A stretch of DNA of 46,043 nt. Origin: DAOTXK01 sp034435395. Its GTDB lineage: Bacteria > Chloroflexota > Anaerolineae > Aggregatilineales > Ch27. Below, piece by piece: positions 17,438-25,946 of this stretch. Position 1 is the first letter of the stretch, and every line of letters starts with the position of its first letter. A model generated the notes under the pieces. The model was not told the DNA's origin. It saw only the letters and a program-made list of their open reading frames with translations, and did no database searches. The translations under genes were made by a program, and so were the position numbers. Location: NCBI GenBank assembly GCA_034435395.1, contig DAOTXK010000170.1, forward strand, positions 1 through 46,043. The letters run 5' to 3'.

Positions 17438-18778
17438 TCACATGAGGTCCCTTTCTGCTTCCTGCTGGATGTCCGGTGTTTCTGGTGTCATTTCTCCCGC
17501 GAACTCAGTACGCCAGGGTAAGAGGGGACGTAGCACGCCGGCGAGCCGTTGCGCGTAATCTCCTCGTGCGGATGTCCCGTCGATGGGATCATAGACATGA
17601 AAGGCTATGGTATCGTATTCTTGCACGTAATGATGCTTGCCCCCCCGGGAAGACATAATGCTGATGCCGACGATGTATTCGCCCTCGGCCAGTAAGTTGG
17701 GTGGAATGGTTACGCGGGAATAGTATAATCCCGCGTTTTCGCGCACGGTTTCTTCCTGTTCCAATGTCGGAAAGGCAACGACGCCCTGGGTGAACAGGAT
17801 GATCATGCAGCGGAATTTCAGGTTTGGCACCTCGACGTAATAGCCGACACGAACCTCCAGCGAGTCCTGTACGCTGGCCGTGACCACCGGTTTCCCATCT
17901 TTGAGCACACTCACCGACATAAGCTTCACGCCATCGCGTCCGGGGGCGCTCTCCATATCCCAAACGCGGTTCGTCTCGCCGGCGAGCATCCGTTGGGTGT
18001 ACAGGCCCACGACTTCGTTGGTCGGCCCGTTCGCCACGACTCGGCCAGCCTCGAGGAGGATCGCCCGGGTGCAGAGGCGGGTGACGGCGGGCATGTTGTG
18101 GGAGACAAAGAGCACCGTCCGCCCGGACTGGCTCACATCCTGCATTTTGCCCAGGCACTTTCTTTGGAAGGCCAGGTCGCCCACCGCCAGGACTTCGTCC
18201 ACCAGCAGAATCTCCGGCTCCAGATGGGCGGCCACCGCGAAGGCCAGGCGCACCGTCATGCCGCTGGAATAGTGTTTCACCGGCGTATCGATGAACCGTT
18301 CCACCTCGGCAAAGGCCACGATCTCGTCCAGTTTACGATCAATCTCGGCTTTTTTCATGCCCAGGATAGCGCCGTTCAGATAGACGTTCTCCCGCCCGGT
18401 GAGTTCCGGGTTAAAGCCGGTGCCCACTTCCAGCAGGGAGCCGACCCGCCCATGAATGATGGCGCTGCCCTCCGTGGGCACGGTGATCCGGGAGAGGATT
18501 TTGAGCAGCGTGCTCTTCCCGGCCCCGTTGCGGCCAATGATGCCGACGACTTCCCCTTGCCTGACTTCGAAGGACACATCCTTGAGCGCCCAGATGGTTT
18601 CCTCAGCGATGTTCGCCGTCTGGTTGCGGATGACCGATTGCAGCCGTCGGAACGGAGTCTTCGCGGCTTCGGTCAGCGTCTCCCGCAGCGATCGGCTCAT
18701 CGCCCGCTGGATGGCCCCGATGCGGTATTGTTTGCTTAATCCCTGAGCCTGGATGACGATATGGTCTGGAGCTGGCAT
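17438..18778 (-). CDS. wzt: ABC transporter ATP-binding protein with C-terminal glycan-binding domain (Wzt type)
   Basis: 446 residues. The first ~250 are the ATPase: Walker A GRNGAGKSTLLK, signature YSSGMTVRL, Walker B ILLVDEVLAVGD, and the switch His in VLFVSHNM. The remaining ~170 form a beta-rich domain (LEVRVGYYVEVPNLKFRCM, IILFTQGVVAF) of the Wzt C-terminal type, which in O-antigen exporters recognises the chain or its terminal modification. ATG at 18778 lies 14 bases after the permease stop; upstream in-frame codons would run back into the permease gene. Partner: permease 18793-19719. It powers export of the assembled lipid-linked glycan. Confidence 0.92.
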   Translation of the reverse strand: MPAPDHIVIQAQGLSKQYRIGAIQRAMSRSLRETLTEAAKTPFRRLQSVIRNQTANIAEETIWALKDVSFEVRQGEVVGIIGRNGAGKSTLLKILSRITVPTEGSAIIHGRVGSLLEVGTGFNPELTGRENVYLNGAILGMKKAEIDRKLDEIVAFAEVERFIDTPVKHYSSGMTVRLAFAVAAHLEPEILLVDEVLAVGDLAFQRKCLGKMQDVSQSGRTVLFVSHNMPAVTRLCTRAILLEAGRVVANGPTNEVVGLYTQRMLAGETNRVWDMESAPGRDGVKLMSVSVLKDGKPVVTASVQDSLEVRVGYYVEVPNLKFRCMIILFTQGVVAFPTLEQEETVRENAGLYYSRVTIPPNLLAEGEYIVGISIMSSRGGKHHYVQEYDTIAFHVYDPIDGTSARGDYAQRLAGVLRPLLPWRTEFAGEMTPETPDIQQEAERDLM

Positions 18779-18792
18779 TAAGATTCTACCGT

Positions 18793-19719
18793 TTACACCA
18801 CGTCCGCGAACGTCTTTTCCATGCGCCGGAAGTAAAGCGCGCCGCTGAACAGTAAGATCAGCGCCGTGATCGTGGATACCAGGATCAGGGCACCGGGGGC
18901 GGCTGGCGTGCTCAGCGCGGCCCATCGCAGCCCCAGCAGGTCAGCCGTGCCCAACTGCCCCAGGAACCCGGCCCGTTTGATGCCTAACAAGGCCCAGCGA
19001 AAGCCCTCGATCACCCCGGCCATGGGGTTGAGGCCGGAGAGCGTGCGCCAGGGTTCCGGCAGCAGACTGCTGGGATAGACGACGGGCGTCGCATAGAACC
19101 AGAGTTGGATCAGGAAAGGCAGCGCATAGCGCACGTCGCGGAACTGCACGTTTAAGGCGGAAAGCCACAGGCCCGTGCCCAGCGCCGTCAGCAGCGCCAG
19201 GAACACCAGCAGGGGCAGCCACAGCGCGTTGATGGTGGGCACGATGCCGAAGGTGAGCATCATGCCGAGCAGCACGACGAAAGCGACCGCAAAATCCACC
19301 AGTTCTGAGGTGGCGGAGGCGATGGGGATGACCAGGCGGGGAAAGTAGACCTTGGTGATCAGGTTGGCGCTGCCGACCAGGCTGCCGGAGGCTCTCGACA
19401 GCCCGCTGGCGAAAAACGTCCAGGGGACCAGGGCGGCGAAATTGAAGATCGGATAGGGGATGCCGTCTGAGGGCACTTTGACCAGCGTGCCGAAGATCAC
19501 GCTGAAGACCACCATCGACGCGAAAGGCTGGATGAAAGCCCAGGCAATCCCCAATACCGTCTGCTTATAACGGACTTTGACATCACGCCAGATCAGGAAA
19601 TACAGCAGTTCGCGGTATCTCCACACTTCACGGAGGTTGAGGGCCGTCCAGCCATGGATGGGTCTGATAGTGGTCGTTGCCGCCAGGTCGGACGGCCAGG
19701 CGGACTTCGAGCTCGTCAT
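18793..19719 (-). CDS. wzm: ABC transporter permease for polysaccharide export (Wzm type)
   Basis: 308 residues with six or so membrane helices and the ABC-2 polysaccharide-export start: ALNLREVWRYRELLYFLIW followed by RDVKVRYKQTVLGIAW. Later segments include PFLIQLWFYATPVVYPSSL and GLNPMAGVIEGFRWAL, characteristic of Wzm/TagG proteins. It forms the membrane channel with the ATPase encoded 14 bases downstream. ATG at 19719 is chosen because conserved family sequence begins shortly after it. In-frame ATG (19818) and GTG (19860) codons upstream are possible and would add a basic extension. A minus-strand promoter at 19883-19910 would give a leader of about 155 bases. Confidence 0.9.
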   Translation of the reverse strand: MTSSKSAWPSDLAATTTIRPIHGWTALNLREVWRYRELLYFLIWRDVKVRYKQTVLGIAWAFIQPFASMVVFSVIFGTLVKVPSDGIPYPIFNFAALVPWTFFASGLSRASGSLVGSANLITKVYFPRLVIPIASATSELVDFAVAFVVLLGMMLTFGIVPTINALWLPLLVFLALLTALGTGLWLSALNVQFRDVRYALPFLIQLWFYATPVVYPSSLLPEPWRTLSGLNPMAGVIEGFRWALLGIKRAGFLGQLGTADLLGLRWAALSTPAAPGALILVSTITALILLFSGALYFRRMEKTFADVV

Positions 19720-19882
19720 AAGCCGGAGCTTTCCCCAGTGTTTCAGCGGGCGGGCCGCGAATGATCGTCCCAGCCAGGCTGTTCGCCGGTTGCCTGACCT
19801 GACCATTGCGCTGAACATCGCACGCCATTCATGAGCCAGGCATGAGCCACACTTCCACACAACTGTCGTTTGGCGACGGGTT

Positions 19883-19910
19883 ATTGTACCCTGAAAATGA
19901 TGAGAAACAA
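19883..19910 (-). promoter_or_regulatory. Candidate promoter upstream of the exporter genes
   Basis: Read on the minus strand: TTGTTT (19910-19905), a 16-base spacer, then TACAAT (19888-19883) in an AT-rich patch of an otherwise GC-rich 253-base gap. It would start transcription near 19876 and drive wzm-wzt and the genes beyond. In the leader, CATGAGCCA occurs twice in direct order (plus strand, 19831-19850), which might be an operator or chance. Confidence 0.5.
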
Positions 19911-19972
19911 GCCTGGCGCGCGACCCGCCCGATGACGCCCGGCGCTGGCCTGCCTGGTGTCGCGGGCAGGGA

Positions 19973-21379
19973 TTACGTCATCGTTTCATCAAAAAAGGCC
20001 CGGATGCGGGATTCGGCGTCCGGGGCCCAGTATGTTTCCGGCGTGGACGTGGAGTAACCGCTCCGGTGATCGCGGATCAGGTCTGTCAGCTCTCCTGGCG
20101 TGGCGAAATGCGCGCCCAGGTCGGGCGGAATATCGGTGTTCTCCAGCACAAAGAGGCGTTTGTGCCCAAAGGCCAGCGCCTCAAACAGCGCTGTGGAGTT
20201 GTAGCCGACGATGATGGGGCTGCGGGCGATCAGCGCATACACATTGGCGAAGGTTTCCACCGTGACGTTGGGGAGTTGATGCAGGGACTGGTAACGGTCC
20301 TGGAATGTCACCTCGCGCGGATGGAGCTTGAAGACGATGGTGTGGTCGGGAAACGCGGCTGACAGGTGGTGGGCCAGGTCAACCATGCGCTGGGTGACGG
20401 TGCCCTGCGAGATGATCAGAATTTGCCGGGGATTGGGCGTGTGCCGTCCCAGGTCGTGGGCGATGCGGTTGAGATAGGCATTGCCAATGCTGACGCAGCG
20501 GGCTGGCGTGCGGACCCTCCCTGACCAGTAGTCGCCGAAGGTGAGCAGAACATCCGGCATATAGTCTCGGCAGATGGAGGTGCAGTCATGCGTATCCATC
20601 TCCGGCAGGTGGTAGGCGAATTCGTCCAGCAAGCCGTGCTGCACTTCAGCGATGGTTTTCCAGCCGGCCTCTCGCAGGGCCTTGGTGTACACCGCCCGGA
20701 TGCCCATGTAGGACGCCCCATGCACCAAGGCCAGTCGGCGGCGCAGCTTCGGGGCGATATGGCGGGCCAGCAAGGGGCACATGGACCGATACATCTTGAC
20801 GAAGGTCGTCATGCGCCGAACCCAGAAATCGTGCAGGTCCCGCGTGCCGAACAGGTCAGCGATGAAGGCCGCGAAGTCCGTGATCTCTCGCCGGGCCTGC
20901 CCTGGCAAACGCCGGGCCATGGCGCTGGTGTAGCTCAGCAGGAGCAGCGCATCCGCCGAATAGACGTGCTGTTGGGTCTTGCTGCGTCGATAGTGGCGCG
21001 GATAAACCGGCTGGCCTTCTTCCAGGATGAGCGGGTCGCCGGCCACCGCAAAATACGGCTCGTACAGCCGGTCGCAGACCACGCCCGTCTGCTCGTCGAC
21101 GTAGAGCGTACTGGCCTGTTTGACCAATAACACGGGGAGCCTGTTCCGTGGCCGTGGTGCTGCCAGGAACGCCAACGTCCGCGCATAACCGGGCCAGGCT
21201 TTGGGCCGCAGGAAATCGCGCTTTTTGACGGCGTAGGACACGGTGTGATCGCGCTGCTGGCTGCTGATCGTGACCATCAGGTAGTTCCGCACCAGCGGCC
21301 ACAGGTGCATCCCGCCGACTTCGGCCTGCCACAGTTCGGGGTGCTGCGCTTCCGTGACGAGAAGGGCGTGGTGGCGCAT
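19973..21379 (-). CDS. GT-B-like glycan biosynthesis protein, candidate nonulosonate transferase
   Basis: 468 residues, no signal peptide or membrane helix. Motifs: WKTIAEVQHGLLDE near residue 245, IVFKLHPREVTF near 355, and VGYNSTALFEALAFGHKRL near 410. VQHG, HP and the Ser-Thr-Glu cluster are typical of GT-B-fold capsule enzymes, including polysialyltransferase-like and CDP-glycerol-transferase-like proteins. Not specific enough to name the donor. It follows legC by 11 bases at the end of the legionaminic acid block, directly before the exporter genes, so use of CMP-legionaminate is a reasonable guess. It is not closely similar to the paralog pair at 10258 and 14899. Confidence 0.75.
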   Translation of the reverse strand: MRHHALLVTEAQHPELWQAEVGGMHLWPLVRNYLMVTISSQQRDHTVSYAVKKRDFLRPKAWPGYARTLAFLAAPRPRNRLPVLLVKQASTLYVDEQTGVVCDRLYEPYFAVAGDPLILEEGQPVYPRHYRRSKTQQHVYSADALLLLSYTSAMARRLPGQARREITDFAAFIADLFGTRDLHDFWVRRMTTFVKMYRSMCPLLARHIAPKLRRRLALVHGASYMGIRAVYTKALREAGWKTIAEVQHGLLDEFAYHLPEMDTHDCTSICRDYMPDVLLTFGDYWSGRVRTPARCVSIGNAYLNRIAHDLGRHTPNPRQILIISQGTVTQRMVDLAHHLSAAFPDHTIVFKLHPREVTFQDRYQSLHQLPNVTVETFANVYALIARSPIIVGYNSTALFEALAFGHKRLFVLENTDIPPDLGAHFATPGELTDLIRDHRSGYSTSTPETYWAPDAESRIRAFFDETMT

Positions 21380-21390
21380 GAGGGCTTCCC

Positions 21391-22596
21391 TTAAGCGGCC
21401 AAGCGGCGCAGCAGGGCGATCACCCGCGATTGCTGCGCCTCGGACAGGCCGACGGAACAGGGCAGGGACAGCGCCTGGCGATAGAGGCGGTCGGCCACTT
21501 CAATGGCGCAGGCGTAGGCCATCCGGTGCGCGGGCAGGCTGTGGAGGGGATGCCACAGCGGGCGCGTTTGCACCTGCTCGGCCCGCAAGGCCCGCAACAG
21601 GGCGCGGCTATCCAGGCCATACTGCGATTCGTCCACCAGCATGGTGGTCAGCCAGTAGTTGCTGCGGGCCCAGGGGGCCTCCCGTAGCGGCTTGAGGCCG
21701 GGGATTTCGGCCAGGGCCGCATGGTAGGTTGCCGCGATCTGCCGCTTCCGGGCGACATAGGCGTCGACGTGTTCCAGTTGGGCGCAGCCCATCGCTGCCT
21801 GGAGGTTGGTCAGGCGGTAGTTGTAGCCGATCTCATGGTGGATGTATTCGAGCGCATCATCTTTGGCCTGGGTGGTGAGATACCTGGCCCGCCTGGCCCA
21901 GGTCTCATTGTCGGTGACGATCATGCCGCCGCCGCCAGTGGTCACGATTTTGTTGCCATTGAAGCTCAGGCAGGCCAGGTGTCCCAGGTGACCGGCCTTG
22001 CGCCCTTTGTACAGCGATCCCAGGCTCTCGGTGGCGTCCTCGATCACTGGCAGCTCGAACCGCGCCGCGATTTCCATCAGCGGGTCCATATCGACCGGGT
22101 GGCCGAGCACGTGGACCGGGACAATGGCCCTGACGCGGCGGCCAGTATGCCGGTTGCGCAGGGCCGCGCCGTCCCAGGCGCACTCCTGGTTCAGGAAGTC
22201 TGCAACCTGCTGCACGTCTAGCTGCCAGTAGTCCGGCTCGACATCGATGAAAACCGGCCATGCCTGGAGGTAACGGGCGGCGTTGGCGGGCGCGATGAAC
22301 GTCAGCGCGGGCACGAGCACCTCGTCGCCAGCTTCGACCCCGGCGACCAGCAGGGCAATGTGCAGCGCCGCCGTGCCATTGACCACCGCGACGGCATGAG
22401 CCGCGCCGACGTATTCGGCGATGGCGCGCTCAAAGCGGTCGACGAAGGGCCCGGCGGACGATACCCAGTTGGTATCCAGGCACTCTTTGATGTAGCGCCA
22501 TTCGTTGCCCCGAATCTCCGGCACGCTCAGGGGTATGAAGCCCTCGTCATCGAGGCGCGCGCCGGGCTCGAATGCCGAGCTAGACAGCATAGACAC
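21391..22596 (-). CDS. legC: LegC-type PLP-dependent sugar 4-aminotransferase
   Basis: 401 residues of the DegT/DnrJ/EryC1 family. The N terminus IPLSVPEIRGNEWRYIKECL and the LDTNWVSSAGPFVDRFE block resemble legionaminic/bacillosamine-pathway aminotransferases. The PLP Lys lies in LSFNGNKIVTTGGGGM near residue 205, preceded by IEDATESLG. It transfers an amino group to C4 of the 4-keto-6-deoxy-GlcNAc nucleotide made by LegB. The start (GTG 22596, or ATG 22590) lies inside the end of legB, so the two genes overlap by 11-17 bases and are probably translationally coupled. Confidence 0.92.
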   Translation of the reverse strand: MSMLSSSAFEPGARLDDEGFIPLSVPEIRGNEWRYIKECLDTNWVSSAGPFVDRFERAIAEYVGAAHAVAVVNGTAALHIALLVAGVEAGDEVLVPALTFIAPANAARYLQAWPVFIDVEPDYWQLDVQQVADFLNQECAWDGAALRNRHTGRRVRAIVPVHVLGHPVDMDPLMEIAARFELPVIEDATESLGSLYKGRKAGHLGHLACLSFNGNKIVTTGGGGMIVTDNETWARRARYLTTQAKDDALEYIHHEIGYNYRLTNLQAAMGCAQLEHVDAYVARKRQIAATYHAALAEIPGLKPLREAPWARSNYWLTTMLVDESQYGLDSRALLRALRAEQVQTRPLWHPLHSLPAHRMAYACAIEVADRLYRQALSLPCSVGLSEAQQSRVIALLRRLAA

Positions 22597-23563
22597 CGGG
22601 ACGGTACCTTTCCATGTGCTCCCGCAGCCATTCGATGGTCCGCGTCAACCCCTCTTCCAGCGAGACGGATGGCTCCCAGCCCAGCAGCTGGCGGGCCAGC
22701 GTATTGTCCGCCAGCAGGCGATTGACTTCGCTTTGCTCCGGGCGCATCCGCTGCTGCTCAGTGGTGATGGTCATGTCGCGCCCTACCAGGCGGATGATCA
22801 GCGCCGCCAGGTCGCCGATGCTGATCTCCCGGCCCGACCCAAGGTTGATCGTCCGTCCGATGGCGTCCGGCGCTTCCGCTGCCTTGATGAACCCGTCCAC
22901 CGTGTTGGCGACGTAAACAAGATCGCGGGTGGGGTGCAGGTTTCCCAACCTGACGGTTTCGCCGGTCAGGCATTGGGTGATGATGGCCGGGATCACGGCG
23001 CGGGCTGACTGGCGCGGGCCGAAGGTGTTGAAGGGCCGGACGGTGACCACCGGCGTGCCATAGGACCGGTGGAATGCCTCGGCCAGCTTATCGGCGCCGA
23101 TCTTGGAGGCGGCATAAGGTGACTGGCCCTGCAACGGATGCTGTTCGTCGATGGGCACATATCGGGCTGTGCCGTAGACTTCGCTGGTGGAGGTGTGGAT
23201 GATGCGGGCCGTGCCCAGCTCACGCGCCGCCTGGAGGACATTCAGGGTGCCCTGAATGTTGGTTTTGACGTAGGAGTCGGGTGCCTGGTAGGAGTACGGG
23301 ATGGCGATCAGGGCCGCTAGGTGAAACACGACCTCGATGCCCTGCACCGCCGCGCGCACACTGTGATAGTCGGTGATGTCCCCGGCGATAACGTCGATGG
23401 CCTCCCGGTGCGGCGAGTGGTCCAGCCAGCCCCAGGTCCCCAGGGCGTTGTAATGGACCAGCGCCCGCGTCCGCGCCCCGGCTTGGACCAGCCGCTCGGT
23501 GAGGTGGCTGCCGATGAATCCCCCGGCTCCGGTGACCAGCACCGGTATGTCCTGCCAGTTCAA
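22580..23563 (-). CDS. legB: LegB-type NAD-dependent 4,6-dehydratase
   Basis: 327 residues, extended SDR (epimerase/dehydratase) family. Rossmann motif VTGAGGFIGSHL, catalytic STSEVYGTA, and the YxxxK pair in SPYAASKIGADKL. The sequence GTWGWLDHSP after strand 2 and RPFNTFGPRQSARAVIP resemble the LegB/PtmB-pathway dehydratases. It converts GDP- or UDP-GlcNAc to the 4-keto-6-deoxy sugar. The first codon appears to be TTG (23563) with a GC-rich AGGGG upstream; no better start is near the conserved N terminus. Partner enzyme: LegC, which overlaps its 3' end. Confidence 0.92.
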   Translation of the reverse strand: MNWQDIPVLVTGAGGFIGSHLTERLVQAGARTRALVHYNALGTWGWLDHSPHREAIDVIAGDITDYHSVRAAVQGIEVVFHLAALIAIPYSYQAPDSYVKTNIQGTLNVLQAARELGTARIIHTSTSEVYGTARYVPIDEQHPLQGQSPYAASKIGADKLAEAFHRSYGTPVVTVRPFNTFGPRQSARAVIPAIITQCLTGETVRLGNLHPTRDLVYVANTVDGFIKAAEAPDAIGRTINLGSGREISIGDLAALIIRLVGRDMTITTEQQRMRPEQSEVNRLLADNTLARQLLGWEPSVSLEEGLTRTIEWLREHMERYRPGVYAV

Positions 23564-23606
23564 CAGGCCCCTGCCTTTCTCAAAGCGACGGCGGCGCAGG
23601 GGGGCT

Positions 23607-24677
23607 TCACAGTGTCCCGTTATCGATGTCTTCCTGCGCGCGTCGGTAGTCGTCCGGCTGGCCGATGTCCAGCCAGTATTCGTGGATCAGGAAGCTGGCG
23701 ACGGTATGGCCGGCCGCCAGCAACTGCTCGATCAGGTCGGTCATGTCCATCGGGCGGGCTTTGGGGATCAGGCGGTGGGCGACCGGCGACAGCAGGTAAA
23801 TCCCGGCGTTGACGAAGAAGCCGTAGGACGGTTTTTCCAGCAGGCCGGTCACGATGCCGCCTTCGCAGGCCACCACGCCATAAGGGACGGTGAAGTCATA
23901 CCGCCGCACGGCCACCGTCAGCGCCGCGTTGGTTTCCTGATGATAGTCAAGCATGGCGCGAAAGTCCACCCGCGTCAGGATATCGCCGTTGATGACCAGC
24001 AGCGGCCCGTCGCCCTGTTCGACCAGCCCGACGCCCCCGGCGGTCCCCAGCGGTTGGTCCTCGGTGACGTAGTTCATCTCAACGCCGAACTCGCTACCAT
24101 CGCCGAAGTAGTCGGTGATTTTTCTCGCCAGGTAGTTGGTGGTCACGCTCACCCGCCGGATGCCCGAATGGCGTAACTGCTCGACAAGATGGGCCATCAG
24201 CGGGCGGTCGCCGACCGGCAGCATGGGTTTGGGCAGCGTCTCCGTCAGCGGGCGGAGGCGAGTCCCCTGACCTCCGGCCATGATCACCGCCTGGACGGGC
24301 AGCACCTGCCTGGGAATCAGCTCATCCAGCGTCACCAGCTCGACCACGCGCCCCTCATCGTCGACCGTCGGCACCTGGCGGATCAGGCGCTCCTGCATCA
24401 ATTCCAGCAGAGTCGCGCGGTCGGTGCCGGCGGGGGCGGTCACCGGTTTGGGGTAGGGGGAAGCTGCCTTGCGCGCCAGCAACCGGCTGATCGGCGTGTC
24501 CAGTGTATCCCCGGCCAGCATGGCGCGGCGGATGTCGCCATCGCTGATCGTGCCCAGCAGATGGTATTGGGCATCCGTGATCAGCGCGATCCCGCGTTCG
24601 TTGCGGTCGATGCAGGTGATCGCGTCGCGGATGGTGCTGTCTGGCGGAATGCACAGGATGGCAAGGTCGGTGGTCAT
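23607..24677 (-). CDS. ptmE: PtmE-like nucleotidyltransferase with N-terminal CBS pair
   Basis: 356 residues. Residues ~1-115 form two CBS motifs (LGTISDGDIRRAML is typical); residues ~120-350 are a nucleotidyltransferase domain with AGGQGTRLRPLTETLPKPM, LLVINGDILT and FVNAGIYLLSP. This CBS-nucleotidyltransferase fusion is the architecture of PtmE, which makes GDP-glucosamine for legionaminic acid in Campylobacter. The CBS pair could sense nucleotides. ATG at 24677 is selected because the conserved CBS sequence starts there, although the ribosome site is weak; a TTG at 24716 would add 13 residues. Confidence 0.88.
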   Translation of the reverse strand: MTTDLAILCIPPDSTIRDAITCIDRNERGIALITDAQYHLLGTISDGDIRRAMLAGDTLDTPISRLLARKAASPYPKPVTAPAGTDRATLLELMQERLIRQVPTVDDEGRVVELVTLDELIPRQVLPVQAVIMAGGQGTRLRPLTETLPKPMLPVGDRPLMAHLVEQLRHSGIRRVSVTTNYLARKITDYFGDGSEFGVEMNYVTEDQPLGTAGGVGLVEQGDGPLLVINGDILTRVDFRAMLDYHQETNAALTVAVRRYDFTVPYGVVACEGGIVTGLLEKPSYGFFVNAGIYLLSPVAHRLIPKARPMDMTDLIEQLLAAGHTVASFLIHEYWLDIGQPDDYRRAQEDIDNGTL

Positions 24678-24737
24678 GAGACGGCTATCAACTGTTTCAG
24701 GCTGGCGTGGTCGCAACCGCGAGCGTCTGGGGCGATC

Positions 24738-25946
24738 TCATGAGACGACGTGCCGCAGCTGCCACGTATCGCCAACTTTTTCCCACAGATGGGGCGAGCG
24801 GGCCTGGTCGCACCATTCCATGAACTGCTCCGGGTCGATCTCCAGATAGTCCATGACCTCGCGGAAATAACGATCCGGGAATTCGCCGTCGAAGCGATGG
24901 ACCAGCGCCACGCCCTCCTCGCGGGTCAGGTGTCGGTTGCGAATCTCCTGCGAAGCGTCATAGGAGGCGCGTCCCAGGCCGAATTTGATCCAGGTGGTGT
25001 AGTAGTGCAGGTCGTCGATCTTGTCGTCGATGCTGTTGTACTTGCTGTACGTGCCCTGGGTGCGGAAGGGGCGCGCCTGGAAGCCGGTATGCTCGACGGC
25101 GTAGTAGTAACTCTCCTGCGGCGTCCACTTGAGGTAGTACCCCAGGTAGTGGACCTCGATATTGGATTTCTCCAGCGCCCCGGCTTCAGCGGGCAGGTAG
25201 GCCATCAGGTCGTTGAGTTCCAGGCCGTACTTTTCCTGCAACTCAGGGATCGACACGCCCCCCAGGTATACTTCGGCGAGGTCTCTGGTCGCGTAGAAGG
25301 ATTTGTCGCGCAGGGAAGTCGCGTTGTCGGCGATGGGGTTGCCATATTCCGCTTCGTTCTCGCCGTAGAAGATCAGCGGGATGTGATATTGCAGGGCGAT
25401 TTTCGGGGCCAGGTTTTTCTGGCCCAGGATAAACGTCTGGAACGGGTGTAACAGGTTCTCAATCGCCAGGCGGGTGAGCAGCTTGTGCACCCGGCCATTG
25501 GGCTTGAAGGTGATGTTGTCAAACCCGCCGACCTCGATCCAGTTTTTGAAGTTCTGGTAGCCGTAGTCGGTGTACAGGGTGGGCGGCCAGGTGACGGTCA
25601 GCGGGTGCATGCCGTACCGGTACTTGAGCACATGAGCGGCGTACCCGCTGTCCTTGCCGCCGCTGCCGGGCACGATGCAGTCGTAGTAACCATCATGGCG
25701 GCGATGTTTGTCCAGCAGGGCCAGGAGCTGCCGCTCGCGGTCTTCCCAGTCGATGTGCGCTTTCCGTTCGGCGTACCGGCAGGCGTCACAAACGCCGTCC
25801 TCGTCGATGTGGAGGGTGGTTACCCGGCGGTCGGGACGGTGCTTAAACTCCGGATACGACGATGGCCGTTGGTTGGACATCACGCAACGCTGGCAGAAAC
25901 GGACTTCCTGCGGCAAGCCGTAGTAGGCTTCCAACCCTTCAGACAT
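24738..25946 (-). CDS. N-acetyl sugar amidotransferase (PtmG/WbpG family)
   Basis: 402 residues. Zinc-type cysteines occur at the N terminus (CQRCVM and CDACRYAE), followed by the PP-loop ATP site VPGSGGKDSGYAAH near residue 93. The family adenylates an acetamido or carboxyl-derived group and installs nitrogen, giving acetamidino or amide sugars, using ammonia delivered by HisH/HisF-like partners. Both partner genes lie immediately upstream (25939-27541). ATG at 25946 overlaps the hisH-like stop by 8 bases. Final length and domain order match the family. The precise substrate, possibly a legionaminate intermediate, is inferred. Confidence 0.9.
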   Translation of the reverse strand: MSEGLEAYYGLPQEVRFCQRCVMSNQRPSSYPEFKHRPDRRVTTLHIDEDGVCDACRYAERKAHIDWEDRERQLLALLDKHRRHDGYYDCIVPGSGGKDSGYAAHVLKYRYGMHPLTVTWPPTLYTDYGYQNFKNWIEVGGFDNITFKPNGRVHKLLTRLAIENLLHPFQTFILGQKNLAPKIALQYHIPLIFYGENEAEYGNPIADNATSLRDKSFYATRDLAEVYLGGVSIPELQEKYGLELNDLMAYLPAEAGALEKSNIEVHYLGYYLKWTPQESYYYAVEHTGFQARPFRTQGTYSKYNSIDDKIDDLHYYTTWIKFGLGRASYDASQEIRNRHLTREEGVALVHRFDGEFPDRYFREVMDYLEIDPEQFMEWCDQARSPHLWEKVGDTWQLRHVVS

